Below are positions 35,434-43,815 of a DNA stretch of 61,726 bases, piece after piece. Position 1 is the first letter of the stretch; every line of letters starts with the position of its first letter. This DNA is from an uncultured archaeon (lineage in GTDB: Archaea > Thermoproteota > EX4484-205 > JAAOZP01), in NCBI GenBank assembly GCA_938045545.1, contig CALIBN010000018.1:1-61726 (forward strand). Direction: 5' to 3'. Below the pieces are notes generated by a model. It had not been told where the DNA came from. It saw nothing but the letters and a program-made list of their open reading frames with translations, and made no database searches. A program made the position numbers and the translations under genes.

Positions 35434-35548
35434 GATTTTTTCCTTCTGTTTAAACTAATAGGTTCTTCGAATGGTAGCTTATAAATGTGAAACTGATTCT
35501 CCGCAAAGGGTTTTCAAGCTTATAACTCCAGTATAGTGGAAACTTCAG

Positions 35549-36238
35549 ATGACCAGCGATTACCGTGGGGAGGTCCGTAGGCTCTACGACACCATATCCG
35601 AGGAGTTTGATAAAACGAGGGTTAGACCAGACCTCTTTCTTGAAAAACTGGTTGACAGAGGTTTTTTAAGGGAAGCCGGCTTAATACTTGACAATGGTTG
35701 CGGAAACTGCAGGAACCTGAAAGCGCTTAGAGGCAGAACTATGGTTGCAGGAGACTTTTCGCGAAACATGCTTAAACAATGCGTGAAAAACGCTTCTGGA
35801 AGAGAGGTTCACTATGTGCAGTACGAGTTAACACACCTGCCTTTCAGGAACAGGGTTTTCGACAGCATAATATGCATTTCAGCAATACACCATTTGAGAG
35901 AGAACGATGCGGAGAAGGCTCTCAGAGAGATGAGAAGGGTTCTGAGCGACAGGGGATGGATGCTTGCCTCCTCATGGTCGATAAAGACGACTAGGGATAG
36001 GAAGTTTCTACGCAGGGCTAGAAGGATCAGTGGGAACTATTTCATGGTAAACTGGGGGCCGCATAGAAGATTCTACTTCCTCATCGACGGGAAAACCTTT
36101 AGCAAGATGTGTAATAAGGCAGGCTTCAGAGACGCGATTACCCTAGAATACGGTATGAACAATTACAGCCTAGTGGACAGGAGAACCAGAGAAGCCGGAG
36201 CACGTGGAGAGGCTTCAACTGATAAAAATAATAGATGA
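35549..36238 (+). CDS. Trm9-like SAM methyltransferase
   Basis: 229 residues. Motif I ILDNGCGNCRNLKAL (about 46-60), motif with GDFSRNML, the D-x-LPF motif HLPFRNRVFDSIICISAIHH (about 97-116) and RRVLSDRGWMLASSWS are the pattern of the Trm9/ALKBH8 group that methylates wobble-uridine derivatives in tRNA. The last 16 residues are encoded inside a 49-bp sequence shared with the LAGLIDADG gene (39077-39125), read in another frame, so the natural C-terminus may have been changed. Confidence 0.75.
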   Translation: MTSDYRGEVRRLYDTISEEFDKTRVRPDLFLEKLVDRGFLREAGLILDNGCGNCRNLKALRGRTMVAGDFSRNMLKQCVKNASGREVHYVQYELTHLPFRNRVFDSIICISAIHHLRENDAEKALREMRRVLSDRGWMLASSWSIKTTRDRKFLRRARRISGNYFMVNWGPHRRFYFLIDGKTFSKMCNKAGFRDAITLEYGMNNYSLVDRRTREAGARGEASTDKNNR

Positions 36239-36239
36239 G
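36191..36239 (+). repeat. 49-bp direct repeat, copy 1
   Basis: 48 of 49 bases are identical to 39077-39125. Here it overlaps the 3' end of the Trm9-like gene. In the alternative frame it encodes KPEHVERLQLIKIIDEQREN followed by a stop, the C-terminus of the LAGLIDADG protein. Confidence 0.85.
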
Positions 36240-36337
36240 CAAAGGGAGAACACAATGCCCTATTAGGCCTCTCATATATGTGTAGTCACTAAAAGCACGA
36301 GATTGCTTCATTACCTTCAGATCTTGAAAGATCGCTC

Positions 36338-37024
36338 TTATATCCGATCAAGCCAGACATGAACTTCATCCTCCCAAGTTTCTACATCCTCGATCTCAAG
36401 ATCGTCGACGCTTACGTTTAACTTATAACCCAAGACCCGCTCTGCCAGACCTTCCTTTATTAACTTATTAGTTAAAGAATCTAAAAACTCCTTTGTATCC
36501 GAGAAAAAGTGATGAACAACTTCGATAAGTATCTTGTTGGCCCGATGGGATTCTAATTCACAAAGTAGGCAGATCTCTGGAATGAATACTACTTTTTTAC
36601 CTTTCATAACTTCCCTAACCCTAGGATCCACGCCGAACTTCTCAGCGATATTTTTCATCAGCTCCTCTAATTTGCTTTCCACTTTTTCCATCGGATCCCG
36701 ATACTGCATGCTAGCCGAGGAGACGGAATTAATCAATTGAACCACAACAAAATCCACTTTGGTACTTCCCTGAAGGAGTGTCACGTCGAATAGGTGCTGA
36801 GCCAGATTACCAATACCTTTAGGACTGGTTACAAATGCGGTGACGGTATAGATAATTCCCTCCTTTCTCTCTCTTGCCAGAATCCACACGCCGCATTCTT
36901 TAACGCTTTCATTCCACCTTTTGCTAACATACTTCTCACAATTCCTTCCGACATCCTTGAATTCCTCACCCCAATACCAGACAGTAACACCTTGCCCCTT
37001 TCCCTCTCCTTCCCTTGTGTTCAT
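36338..37024 (-). CDS. Hypothetical protein in the accessory island
   Basis: 228 residues, no membrane segment and no signal. A charged N-terminus (NTREGEGKGQGV), an alpha/beta-looking centre (FVVVQLINSVSSASMQYRDP, VMKGKKVVFIPEICLLCELE) and an acidic tail (EIEDVETWEDEVHVWLD). No family recognised. It points towards the Trm9-like gene and is divergent from the TGT-like gene; the region between the two direct repeats appears to be acquired DNA. Confidence 0.55.
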   Translation of the reverse strand: MNTREGEGKGQGVTVWYWGEEFKDVGRNCEKYVSKRWNESVKECGVWILARERKEGIIYTVTAFVTSPKGIGNLAQHLFDVTLLQGSTKVDFVVVQLINSVSSASMQYRDPMEKVESKLEELMKNIAEKFGVDPRVREVMKGKKVVFIPEICLLCELESHRANKILIEVVHHFFSDTKEFLDSLTNKLIKEGLAERVLGYKLNVSVDDLEIEDVETWEDEVHVWLDRI

Positions 37025-37135
37025 TCACTGACTTTATTCAATTAAGACCTATTTATATGCTCCGATACTGATGCTACAATTATCACCAGAGGATACAAGA
37101 AAGAGTTTTATTCTAGCTCAATTTTTAGGGTCGTA

Positions 37136-38248
37136 TTGCCTAGAAAAGGATGGTGCGGCTTTGATTGCAGGGGATGCCCGTATTTTCATAAGCTCTGCCG
37201 TGGTTGTTCTTTCAAAATGTGCCTCATAGCACAATGCCAGAGAGGTTTCCAATATACCGGAATAACCTATCCCAAATCCTTCTGCAGGCTCCGGCCTTAC
37301 TGCCCAATTAAAACGGCAAATAGACCCTCTGTGCAAATATCTTCATTAAGCAAAAGGTCTATGACCAAAATCGGTTTCGAAAGATTCATCCCTCAAATCG
37401 ATATCAGTGATAAAAAGTCGTGGTTCTGGAGGCATGGCGTAGAATTGCCAGAAATATTTGTTCCTCTTTGGCAGCTCTTGATTAATGAGAACCTCCTTGA
37501 AGATGTCTCCTCAAAAGGCTTGCATGACTTCTTAGGGTTTAATGGAAAGATTTTCCTTTCGATGGTGATGCCAGACGAGCTTCTCGATAAGCTTAGGCTT
37601 AAGGATTATTTCAGGCTGGTTGAAAATCTTGGGCCGGATGCTACAATGATTCCAGACAACTACACTTACGTAGATGACCCGCTTTTCCTATCATGGTCTC
37701 AGACAGTTAAACTCGTTTCCCTCGCCAACGACTTCCTAAAGCTGGACACACCCTTAATCGGCTTGATTAAGGGTTCTAATCCTCTTCAGGTTGATTGGGC
37801 TATTAGGAGGCAGGTTGAAATGGGCTACGTTTCCTTCGCGATGCCCGCTAGAGAACTTTTAGAGGATAACCTGCTTGACGATCTTTTACCTGGGGCCATT
37901 ATGAGCCTTAAATGGATCTCGAAGAGGACTAAAACGGATTTCGAGCTATTAGTATATGGCGTAGGCCGTAGGCTGAAATATGGAGGGCTTAGCTACAGCA
38001 ATCTTTTTTGGTTTCTAGAGGCTAAACAAGGACACTACTTTAAAGGAGGAAAATTGTACAGCTTCAAAGATCCGGAAATCAGGTTTGAAGAGTGCACTTG
38101 TGAAGCATGTAGAGGGATGATGCCGCAGGAATTGATCGACCTGATGCTATGCGATAAGGAGCTGGGTCTCAAGACACTTGCTCTCCACAACCTACTCGAC
38201 ATGAATAGAGCTTTTAACGAGAGGAAGGTAAATGGGCGGGGGCTCTAG
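37136..38248 (+). CDS. TGT/DpdA-like protein with N-terminal cysteine cluster
   Basis: 370 residues. The N-terminal 60 residues hold eight or more cysteines (CGFDCRGCPYFHKLCRGC and CRLRPYC), probably a metal site. The C-terminal region has CTCEACRG and, about 26 residues later, LALHNLLDMNRAF. That is the CxCxxC...H zinc site of tRNA-guanine transglycosylases and DpdA. The stretch DNYTYVDDPLFLSWSQTVKL and LIGLIKGSNPLQVDWAIRRQ fit the TIM barrel. Where TGT has its nucleophile Asp (DMFDC-type motif), this protein seems to read YSNLF. Base exchange in tRNA or DNA is possible but unproven. Confidence 0.55.
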   Translation: MPRKGWCGFDCRGCPYFHKLCRGCSFKMCLIAQCQRGFQYTGITYPKSFCRLRPYCPIKTANRPSVQISSLSKRSMTKIGFERFIPQIDISDKKSWFWRHGVELPEIFVPLWQLLINENLLEDVSSKGLHDFLGFNGKIFLSMVMPDELLDKLRLKDYFRLVENLGPDATMIPDNYTYVDDPLFLSWSQTVKLVSLANDFLKLDTPLIGLIKGSNPLQVDWAIRRQVEMGYVSFAMPARELLEDNLLDDLLPGAIMSLKWISKRTKTDFELLVYGVGRRLKYGGLSYSNLFWFLEAKQGHYFKGGKLYSFKDPEIRFEECTCEACRGMMPQELIDLMLCDKELGLKTLALHNLLDMNRAFNERKVNGRGL

Positions 38249-39143
38249 GGTTAAGCAGTATGAAAGGAGATTCTTCGAGGGAGAGCAAGTACGAGGAGAA
38301 AGAGAAGAAGAGTCCTTTCATGTCTTAAGGACCTTTGAGAAATATGAAGTTCGCGAATCAGAAGGCGGCGGATATGAATTGCTTAAAGGTGGTGAAGTTA
38401 TCGGAATCTTTTCTGAAGCCAAGGTCGAGGAAGGCAGAATTGTTTTTACGCTGGGTAAAGGAATGAGTTTGGAAATTTTAGAGAGAAAAGCTAGAGAAAT
38501 ACTTGCTCCAGGAAAAGCAGAGTTATGCGGTCTAATAGCTTCTGACGGTGGAATTTACATTAATAGTGAGAAAGGCGTATACGAGGTTTATTTCGATAGT
38601 GAGGATAGGGAACTCGCCGAACTTTTCATTAACTTAATTGGAGAAGTCTATCACGAAACTGCTCGCGATTACATCCGTTTTGAAGACACGGGAGAAGGGA
38701 AGAAAACTTACCATAAGCCAAGGATATACAGCAAGAAGATAGCTTACGATTTAGCGGACCTAGGCATTAAGGGGCCAGAGGACTTTGAGTTCCATCCGCC
38801 TTTGAACCATTTAGACGAAGAAGGGAAAAGAGCATACTTAAGGGGTTTCTTCTCTGGCGACGGAAACATCTCCATGACAGGAGAGCGCGTCCATAGTATT
38901 CGTGTCTACTCAACATACAAGGAAGGGTTGGAAGAAGTGAGACAGATGTTCATAGACTTAGGATTTCATCCTCACGAGATTCGCACAGACCATAGGAAAC
39001 CAGGATGGCGCGATCTACATAGTTTTACTATTCCTGCAGAGGACCACCTGAAATTCATAGAGGAAATAGGCTCTAGGAAGCCGGAGCACGTGGAAAGGCT
39101 TCAACTGATAAAAATAATAGATGAGAGGAAGGAGAAGGATTGA
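38232..39143 (+). CDS. LAGLIDADG-type homing endonuclease
   Basis: 303 residues with the two LAGLIDADG helices: LCGLIASDGGI (about 97-107) and LRGFFSGDGNI (about 197-207), each with the acidic catalytic residue. The region before the first helix is family-specific and there are no intein splicing motifs, so it is free-standing. It overlaps the TGT-like gene by 17 bases, so the two are probably cotranscribed. Its 3' end lies in the 49-bp sequence also found at the end of the Trm9-like gene. Confidence 0.8.
   Translation: MGGGSRVKQYERRFFEGEQVRGEREEESFHVLRTFEKYEVRESEGGGYELLKGGEVIGIFSEAKVEEGRIVFTLGKGMSLEILERKAREILAPGKAELCGLIASDGGIYINSEKGVYEVYFDSEDRELAELFINLIGEVYHETARDYIRFEDTGEGKKTYHKPRIYSKKIAYDLADLGIKGPEDFEFHPPLNHLDEEGKRAYLRGFFSGDGNISMTGERVHSIRVYSTYKEGLEEVRQMFIDLGFHPHEIRTDHRKPGWRDLHSFTIPAEDHLKFIEEIGSRKPEHVERLQLIKIIDERKEKD
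39077..39125 (+). repeat. 49-bp direct repeat, copy 2
   Basis: Lies inside the last codons of the LAGLIDADG gene. One mismatch to 36191-36239. Start-to-start distance is 2886 bp and encloses the unknown gene, the TGT-like gene and the endonuclease. Confidence 0.85.
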
Positions 39144-39205
39144 AACAGGGGTTAAGGTTAAAACTTTTTAACCACTTTTTTGTTGTTAAAAACGGAAAAA
39201 GAACC

Positions 39206-39280
39206 GCGGCGCTGGTCTAGCCTGGTTAGGACACCAGCCTTCCAAGCTGGGAATCCCGGGTTCAAATCCCGGGCGCCGCA
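39206..39280 (+). tRNA. tRNA-Gly(TCC)
   Basis: 75-nt cloverleaf, acceptor GCGGCGC/GCGCCGC, anticodon stem CCAGC/GCTGG with loop CTTCCAA (anticodon TCC), T-arm CCCGG-GTTCAAAT-type with matching CCGGG, discriminator A. No intron. It borders the right side of the accessory island. Confidence 0.94.
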
Positions 39281-39320
39281 AAAACATAATAACCTTCTAG
39301 CGTTTTTCCCAAGCGTTTAA

Positions 39321-39686
39321 ATGGGGAAGAGGAAGGCGGTGGTCATCGCGAAGGAGAGGATAGACATCCTGCTTAGGCTTGCTCTGGAAACCGCGGAATC
39401 CGATTTGAGCAGGGCTGAATCATACGCTAGGCTTGCCTGGAGGATTGCTGAGAAGTATAATCTTAGGAAGAAGACTGTTTTGAAAAGATATTTCAGATGT
39501 AGCAAGTGCAAGAATCCGCTGATTCCGGGCCGCAGCCTTAGGATTAGGATTTTGAAAGGCAAAGGTGTGGGGCTTATCTGTCTGAAGTGCGGCGGCGTCA
39601 AGCTTATTCCTGTTTTCCACGAAAAAGATAAGAATCTGGATGTTGAAACCTATTCGACTAGGCTTGACTCTAGAGCTTGCAGCTGA
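39321..39686 (+). CDS. rnp4: RNase P protein component 4 (Rpp21/Rpr2)
   Basis: 121 residues. N-terminal helices AKERIDILLRLALETAESDL and ESYARLAWRIAEKYNLR, followed by a zinc ribbon RCSKCKNPLIPGRSLRIRIL, then CLKCGGVKLIPVF. This is the Rpr2/Rpp21 pattern; the protein pairs with Rpp29 in archaeal RNase P and aids tRNA 5' processing. Its 3' end overlaps the next gene by 47 bases if that gene starts at 39640. Confidence 0.88.
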   Translation: MGKRKAVVIAKERIDILLRLALETAESDLSRAESYARLAWRIAEKYNLRKKTVLKRYFRCSKCKNPLIPGRSLRIRILKGKGVGLICLKCGGVKLIPVFHEKDKNLDVETYSTRLDSRACS

Positions 39687-40281
39687 AGCGGAGCGTTTCA
39701 CGAAAGCATTCATACTGTTGTTCGTCATTCTTGATTCTGTCGGAAACATTCCTGTATTCCACACTTTCCTAGAATCCTTTTCAAGCGAAAGGAAGAGGAA
39801 AATAATAAGGGAGTCCGTTGTCGCCGCAACAGCCGTGTTAGTGTTCTTCGCCCTTCTTGGAACCATAATGTTCAACTTCCTAGGGATAAGGCTTTACGAC
39901 TTCTACGTTGCCTCAGGAATGGTCCTCGTAGCAATATCCTTGAAATACATACTTGTGGGCGAGGAGAGTGAGCTTAGAGGGGAGAGGGCGGGGGAGATAT
40001 CTGTATTCCCTTTAGCTACGCCGCTTCTCGCAGGCCCGGGGAGTATTTCCACAGTCATAATAATATCTAATCCTCCGTACAATATTTTCACCTGCGTACT
40101 AGTAATACTGCTTAACGCGGTTTTAGCATATGTGATTCTCGTGAACGGTGAGAGGATTATGGTGAGCATAGGCAGAACGCCTTCGAAGCTTATTGCTAAA
40201 ATATTCAACCTGATAATAGTGGCTTTCGGAATAGTTATGATTAGAAACGGTTTAGAAGGGTTTCTACAGTTATCCGGCTGA
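39640..40281 (+). CDS. MarC-family integral membrane protein
   Basis: 213 residues with six hydrophobic helices. The family pattern LFVILDSVGNIPVFHTFLES near the N-terminus and FPLATPLLAGPGSISTVIII in the centre identify MarC/UPF0056. Its function is unsettled. The ATG at 39640 overlaps rnp4; an in-frame TTG at 39664 would cut the overlap and still keep the first helix. Confidence 0.82.
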   Translation: MLKPIRLGLTLELAAEAERFTKAFILLFVILDSVGNIPVFHTFLESFSSERKRKIIRESVVAATAVLVFFALLGTIMFNFLGIRLYDFYVASGMVLVAISLKYILVGEESELRGERAGEISVFPLATPLLAGPGSISTVIIISNPPYNIFTCVLVILLNAVLAYVILVNGERIMVSIGRTPSKLIAKIFNLIIVAFGIVMIRNGLEGFLQLSG

Positions 40282-40307
40282 CCGTAGTAAAGTTAATATA
40301 GTGGCCG

Positions 40308-40414
40308 AGTGGTCTCCGCTAAGGAGGTGTGTATCATACGCATGACTAGTAAAGCCCAAAGGGGGCGAGACTACCTGCGTTACAGAGAGAGCGACACCTC
40401 TATCACAGACCGTT
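40308..40414 (+). ncRNA. Folded RNA candidate upstream of leuA
   Basis: Five nested helices can be drawn. AGTGGTCT (40308-40315) pairs with AGACCGTT (40407-40414, two wobbles), and GAGGTGT (40324-40330) with ACACCTC (40394-40400). ACGCA (40338-40342) pairs with TGCGT (40376-40380), TAGT (40347-40350) with ACTA (40370-40373), and GCCC (40354-40357) with GGGC (40363-40366). A TATA-like TTAATATA lies about 25 bases before 40320. It ends 45 bases before leuA, so it is either a leader element or a separate small RNA. It is not a tRNA: no T-arm. A short frame inside it begins at 40342. Confidence 0.45.
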
Positions 40415-40458
40415 GAAAAACAATATCGTTTTAAACCTGTTTTAGGAGGGGGTTCGTA

Positions 40459-41997
40459 ATGGTTTGGAGAGGATATATTGCTGAGGCGAAAATACCTGAC
40501 AGGGTGGTTCTTTTCGACACTACTCTAAGGGACGGTGAGCAGACCCCGGGGGTCGCGCTTACGCCTGAGGACAAGCTTAAGATAGCGAGGCAGCTGGACG
40601 CGCTTGGAGTACCCGTATTAGAAGCAGGCTTCCCGGCGACATCGCGTGGCGAGGAGGAGGCTATTAGGCTGATAGTTAGAGAAGGGTTGAACGCGGAGAT
40701 CGCTGCCCTATCCAGATGCCTAAAGGAGGATATTGAGAAGGCCGCTTCAACCGGCGCAGGCAGAATACATCTCTTCATAGCGACCTCTGACATACATTTG
40801 AATAAGAAGCTGCAGATAAGCAGGGATGAAGCCGTACGCAGGGCGGTTGAATCCATAGACCTCGCTAAATCCTACGGTATGAAAATAGAGTTTTCAGCCG
40901 AGGACGCGACTAGGACGAGCATTGATTTCCTAGTGGAGTTTTACAGGAGGGTTGAAGAAGCGGGGGCAAGCACAGTCGATATTCCTGATACTGTTGGCGT
41001 TGCAACACCCTTCGCCATGAGGGAGATTGTTAAGAGGGTTTGCGAAGCCCTGAGGATCCCGGTTGCGGTACACTGTCACAACGACATGGGCCTAGCTGTC
41101 GCGAACACGCTTGCAGGCATTGAGGGAGGAGCTGCTGAGGCGCATGTAACAGTCAACGGGCTTGGAGAGAGGGCTGGAAACGCTAGCCTGGAGGAGGTGG
41201 CGGTTTCCCTGAAAGTATTATACGGCGTTGAAACAGGCTTGAAGTTTAAAGAGATATACAACACCTGCAGGCTGGTCTCCCTGATAACCGGTATAGCAAT
41301 ACCTGTGAACAAGCCTATAGTTGGGGAAAACGCTTTCTCCCATGAGAGCGGGATCCATACTCACGGCATAATAGCATCCCCAGAGACTTATGAGCCGATA
41401 GACCCAGGGTTCGTCGGGGCTCGGAGAAGGCTGGTGGCCGGGAAGCACGCCGGCGTCCACGGGATTTCAGCGCAGCTTGAGGAAATGGGGTATAGGCTGA
41501 GCGAGGAGGAGTTGAAACAGGTTCTTAAAATAGTTAAGGATATTGGCGACAAGGGTAAGAAGGTTACTGACGCGGAACTCGCCTCGATAGCTGAAAGCGT
41601 TATAGGATACGGGGTCGGCGAGAAGGACCGCATCGAGCTTGAAGAGCTTCTGGTGGTTACAGGGTTGAACACGACGCCGACGGCAACAATAAAGATAAGG
41701 AGAGGGGAACAGGCCTGGAGGGGAGCTGAGTTCGGAGTCGGGCCGATAGATGCTTCGATGAAGGCGGTCAGCAGGCTTCTCGGCGACCTGGTTAAGATAA
41801 AGCTTGAAAGCTTCAGGCTGGAGGCGATCACGGGAGGCACAGACGCGCTTGCAGAGGTCACGGTCAGGGTTTCAGACGATGAGGGGCGGAGCGTGACTGC
41901 GAAAGGATTCAGCGAGGACATTGTGCTAGCAGGGGTTTACGCGATACTGAATGGGGCCAACAGGCTTCTGCAGATTAGGAAGAGGGCCGTCAGATGA
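40459..41997 (+). CDS. leuA: 2-Isopropylmalate synthase
   Basis: 512 residues. DTTLRDGEQTPG (about 20-31) and the metal motif VHCHNDMG mark the DRE-TIM metallolyase family; ENAFSHESGIHTHGI follows. The C-terminal 120 residues form the LeuA allosteric domain (ATIKIRRGEQAWRGAEFGVG; GTDALAEVTVRVSDDEG). First step of leucine synthesis from 2-oxoisovalerate and acetyl-CoA. Citramalate synthase is the alternative. Strong ribosome binding site AGGAGGGGG before the ATG, and leuC follows with a 4-base overlap. Confidence 0.9.
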   Translation: MVWRGYIAEAKIPDRVVLFDTTLRDGEQTPGVALTPEDKLKIARQLDALGVPVLEAGFPATSRGEEEAIRLIVREGLNAEIAALSRCLKEDIEKAASTGAGRIHLFIATSDIHLNKKLQISRDEAVRRAVESIDLAKSYGMKIEFSAEDATRTSIDFLVEFYRRVEEAGASTVDIPDTVGVATPFAMREIVKRVCEALRIPVAVHCHNDMGLAVANTLAGIEGGAAEAHVTVNGLGERAGNASLEEVAVSLKVLYGVETGLKFKEIYNTCRLVSLITGIAIPVNKPIVGENAFSHESGIHTHGIIASPETYEPIDPGFVGARRRLVAGKHAGVHGISAQLEEMGYRLSEEELKQVLKIVKDIGDKGKKVTDAELASIAESVIGYGVGEKDRIELEELLVVTGLNTTPTATIKIRRGEQAWRGAEFGVGPIDASMKAVSRLLGDLVKIKLESFRLEAITGGTDALAEVTVRVSDDEGRSVTAKGFSEDIVLAGVYAILNGANRLLQIRKRAVR

Positions 41998-43259
41998 CTG
42001 GTTTAACGGCAATACAGAAAGTGGTTTCCAAGAAAACAGGCAGGCCCCGCGTGGAAGTGGGTGAAATAGTGGAGGCTAAGGTGGATTTTCTAATGCTGCA
42101 CGAGGTGACTGGGCCGCTGGCTGTCGAACAGTTTGAAAAAATCTCTGGGAAACCCTGGGATCCCAGCAGGGTGATAGTGGTTTTCGACCATGATGTCCCC
42201 CCGAGCACGATAGAGCTGGCCAGCCAGATGAGGAGGATGAGAAGCTTCGTTAGAAAACACGGGGTAAGAAACTTCTTCGAAATAGGGAGGGGAGGCATAG
42301 CTCACCAAGTCCTCTTCGAAGAAGGCTTCGACGTGCCCGGCTGCCTGATAGTCGGCGCGGACAGCCATACTTGCACAGCCGGGGCGACCGGCGCAATTGG
42401 AATAGGCGTCGGCTCTACTGATGCTGCTGTCGTCCTAGCCACTGGAGAAATATGGCTGAGGGTTCCTGAAACACTGCTGGTCGAAATTAACGGTAGGCTT
42501 AGGAAAGGAGTTTTCGCGAAAGACGTCGCTTTAAGCATCGTCGGGAAAATCGGCAGCAATGGGGCGACCTACAAGGCTCTTGAGTACTCGGGTGAAACAG
42601 TAAGAATGATGTCCCTGTCTGAACGCCTTACTCTTGCAAACCTCTCCGTGGAGACTGGTGCTAAAACCGGAATCGTTCAAACAGATTCTAAAAGCATTGA
42701 GTACGCTGAGCAATACGGGAAATGCAGCGGGCTGCTTGAAGTAAGAAGCGACCACGACGCAGACCTTGAGAAGATCGAGATGGATGTTTCAAACCTGGAG
42801 CCTGTTGTAAGCTTGCCGCACAGCGTGGACAACGTTAAGCCCGTTGCAGAGGTTGAAGGCCTTGAGATAGACCAGGCTTTCCTAGGCTCCTGCACGAATG
42901 GGAGGCTTGACGATCTTCACGTAGCCTCCAAGATACTTAGGGGTAGAAGGATCGCGCCGGGTGTAAGGCTGGTGGTCAGTCCGGCTTCAGTCAAAGTGTA
43001 CACGGAGGCTTTGAGAGCAGGAATCATCGAGGAGATTGTGCGAGCCGGTGGAATAGTGACGAGCCCCACGTGCGGCGCATGCCTAGGAATGTCCAGAGGG
43101 GTCCTTGCAGAAGGCGAGGTTGCTGTTTCAAGCAGCAACAGGAACTTTATAGGAAGGATGGGCGATAAGAAGAGCAGAGTGTTCCTCGCCTCCCCAGCGA
43201 CGGTGGCTGCGTCAGCAGTGGAGGGGAAAATAACTGACCCGAGGAGGCTTCTGGCTTGA
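41994..43259 (+). CDS. leuC: 3-Isopropylmalate dehydratase, large subunit
   Basis: 421 residues, the archaeal short type. Iron-sulphur ligands are in GADSHTCTAGATGAIG (about 122-137) and near the C-terminus in SPTCGACLGM. LGSCTNGRLDDL is the aconitase-family substrate loop. Works with LeuD to isomerise 2- to 3-isopropylmalate through a [4Fe-4S] cluster. Overlaps leuA and leuD by 4 bases each. Confidence 0.93.
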   Translation: MTGLTAIQKVVSKKTGRPRVEVGEIVEAKVDFLMLHEVTGPLAVEQFEKISGKPWDPSRVIVVFDHDVPPSTIELASQMRRMRSFVRKHGVRNFFEIGRGGIAHQVLFEEGFDVPGCLIVGADSHTCTAGATGAIGIGVGSTDAAVVLATGEIWLRVPETLLVEINGRLRKGVFAKDVALSIVGKIGSNGATYKALEYSGETVRMMSLSERLTLANLSVETGAKTGIVQTDSKSIEYAEQYGKCSGLLEVRSDHDADLEKIEMDVSNLEPVVSLPHSVDNVKPVAEVEGLEIDQAFLGSCTNGRLDDLHVASKILRGRRIAPGVRLVVSPASVKVYTEALRAGIIEEIVRAGGIVTSPTCGACLGMSRGVLAEGEVAVSSSNRNFIGRMGDKKSRVFLASPATVAASAVEGKITDPRRLLA

Positions 43260-43753
43260 AAATACGCGGCAGGATTATTAGGCTTGGCGACAATGTGGAC
43301 ACAGACGTTATAATACCTGCAAGATACTTGGTGACTCATGATGCTGAGGTTCTTGCAAAACATGTTTTCGAAGACTATTATCCTGAATTCAGGGCGAAGG
43401 CGTCTGGTGGAGCAATAATAGTTGCTGGTGAGAATTTCGGGCTGGGGAGCTCCAGGGAGCACGCGGTAATAGCTTTGAAACACTCCGGTGTGAAAGCCAT
43501 AGTCGCCAAGTCCTTCGCGAGAATCTTTTACAGGAATTCTATAAACCTGGGTCTTCCAGCGCTTGTCATCAGGGAGGCTGAGGGTTTAGACAGGCTTAAG
43601 GATGGGGATGAGGCTGAGCTTGACGTTGCCAACGGGGTTTTAACGATTATCAAAACCGGGGAGAAGTTTTCCTGCGATAAAATGCCTGAATTCATCATGA
43701 AAATAATAGAGGCGGGGGGTTTAATAAACTATTTTTTGAAGGAAAACGGTTAA
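43256..43753 (+). CDS. leuD: 3-Isopropylmalate dehydratase, small subunit
   Basis: 165 residues with the swivel-domain pattern: RLGDNVDTDVIIPARYL near the N-terminus and NFGLGSSREHAVIALKHSGV (about 61-80), the phosphate/substrate loop. leuB is not next to it and must be elsewhere. Confidence 0.93.
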   Translation: MKIRGRIIRLGDNVDTDVIIPARYLVTHDAEVLAKHVFEDYYPEFRAKASGGAIIVAGENFGLGSSREHAVIALKHSGVKAIVAKSFARIFYRNSINLGLPALVIREAEGLDRLKDGDEAELDVANGVLTIIKTGEKFSCDKMPEFIMKIIEAGGLINYFLKENG

Positions 43754-43815
43754 ATCCAGTGGAAGGCTGGGCCCGATAACTATTTATAAACCGGCTCCGC
43801 ATAAAGCTATTACTG

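Noticed and set aside
38232..39143. Intein in the TGT-like protein
   Set aside because: The endonuclease has its own start in a different frame and lacks splicing motifs at either end.
40301..40414. tRNA-Ser or tRNA-Leu gene suggested by GGCCGAGTGGTC
   Set aside because: No acceptor pairing and no T-arm can be found, even allowing introns; better described as a separate folded RNA.
40342..40416. 24-codon leader peptide ORF before leuA
   Set aside because: Lies inside the base-paired region, has no leucine run, and its ribosome-binding-like AAGGAGGTG is paired and at unusual distance.
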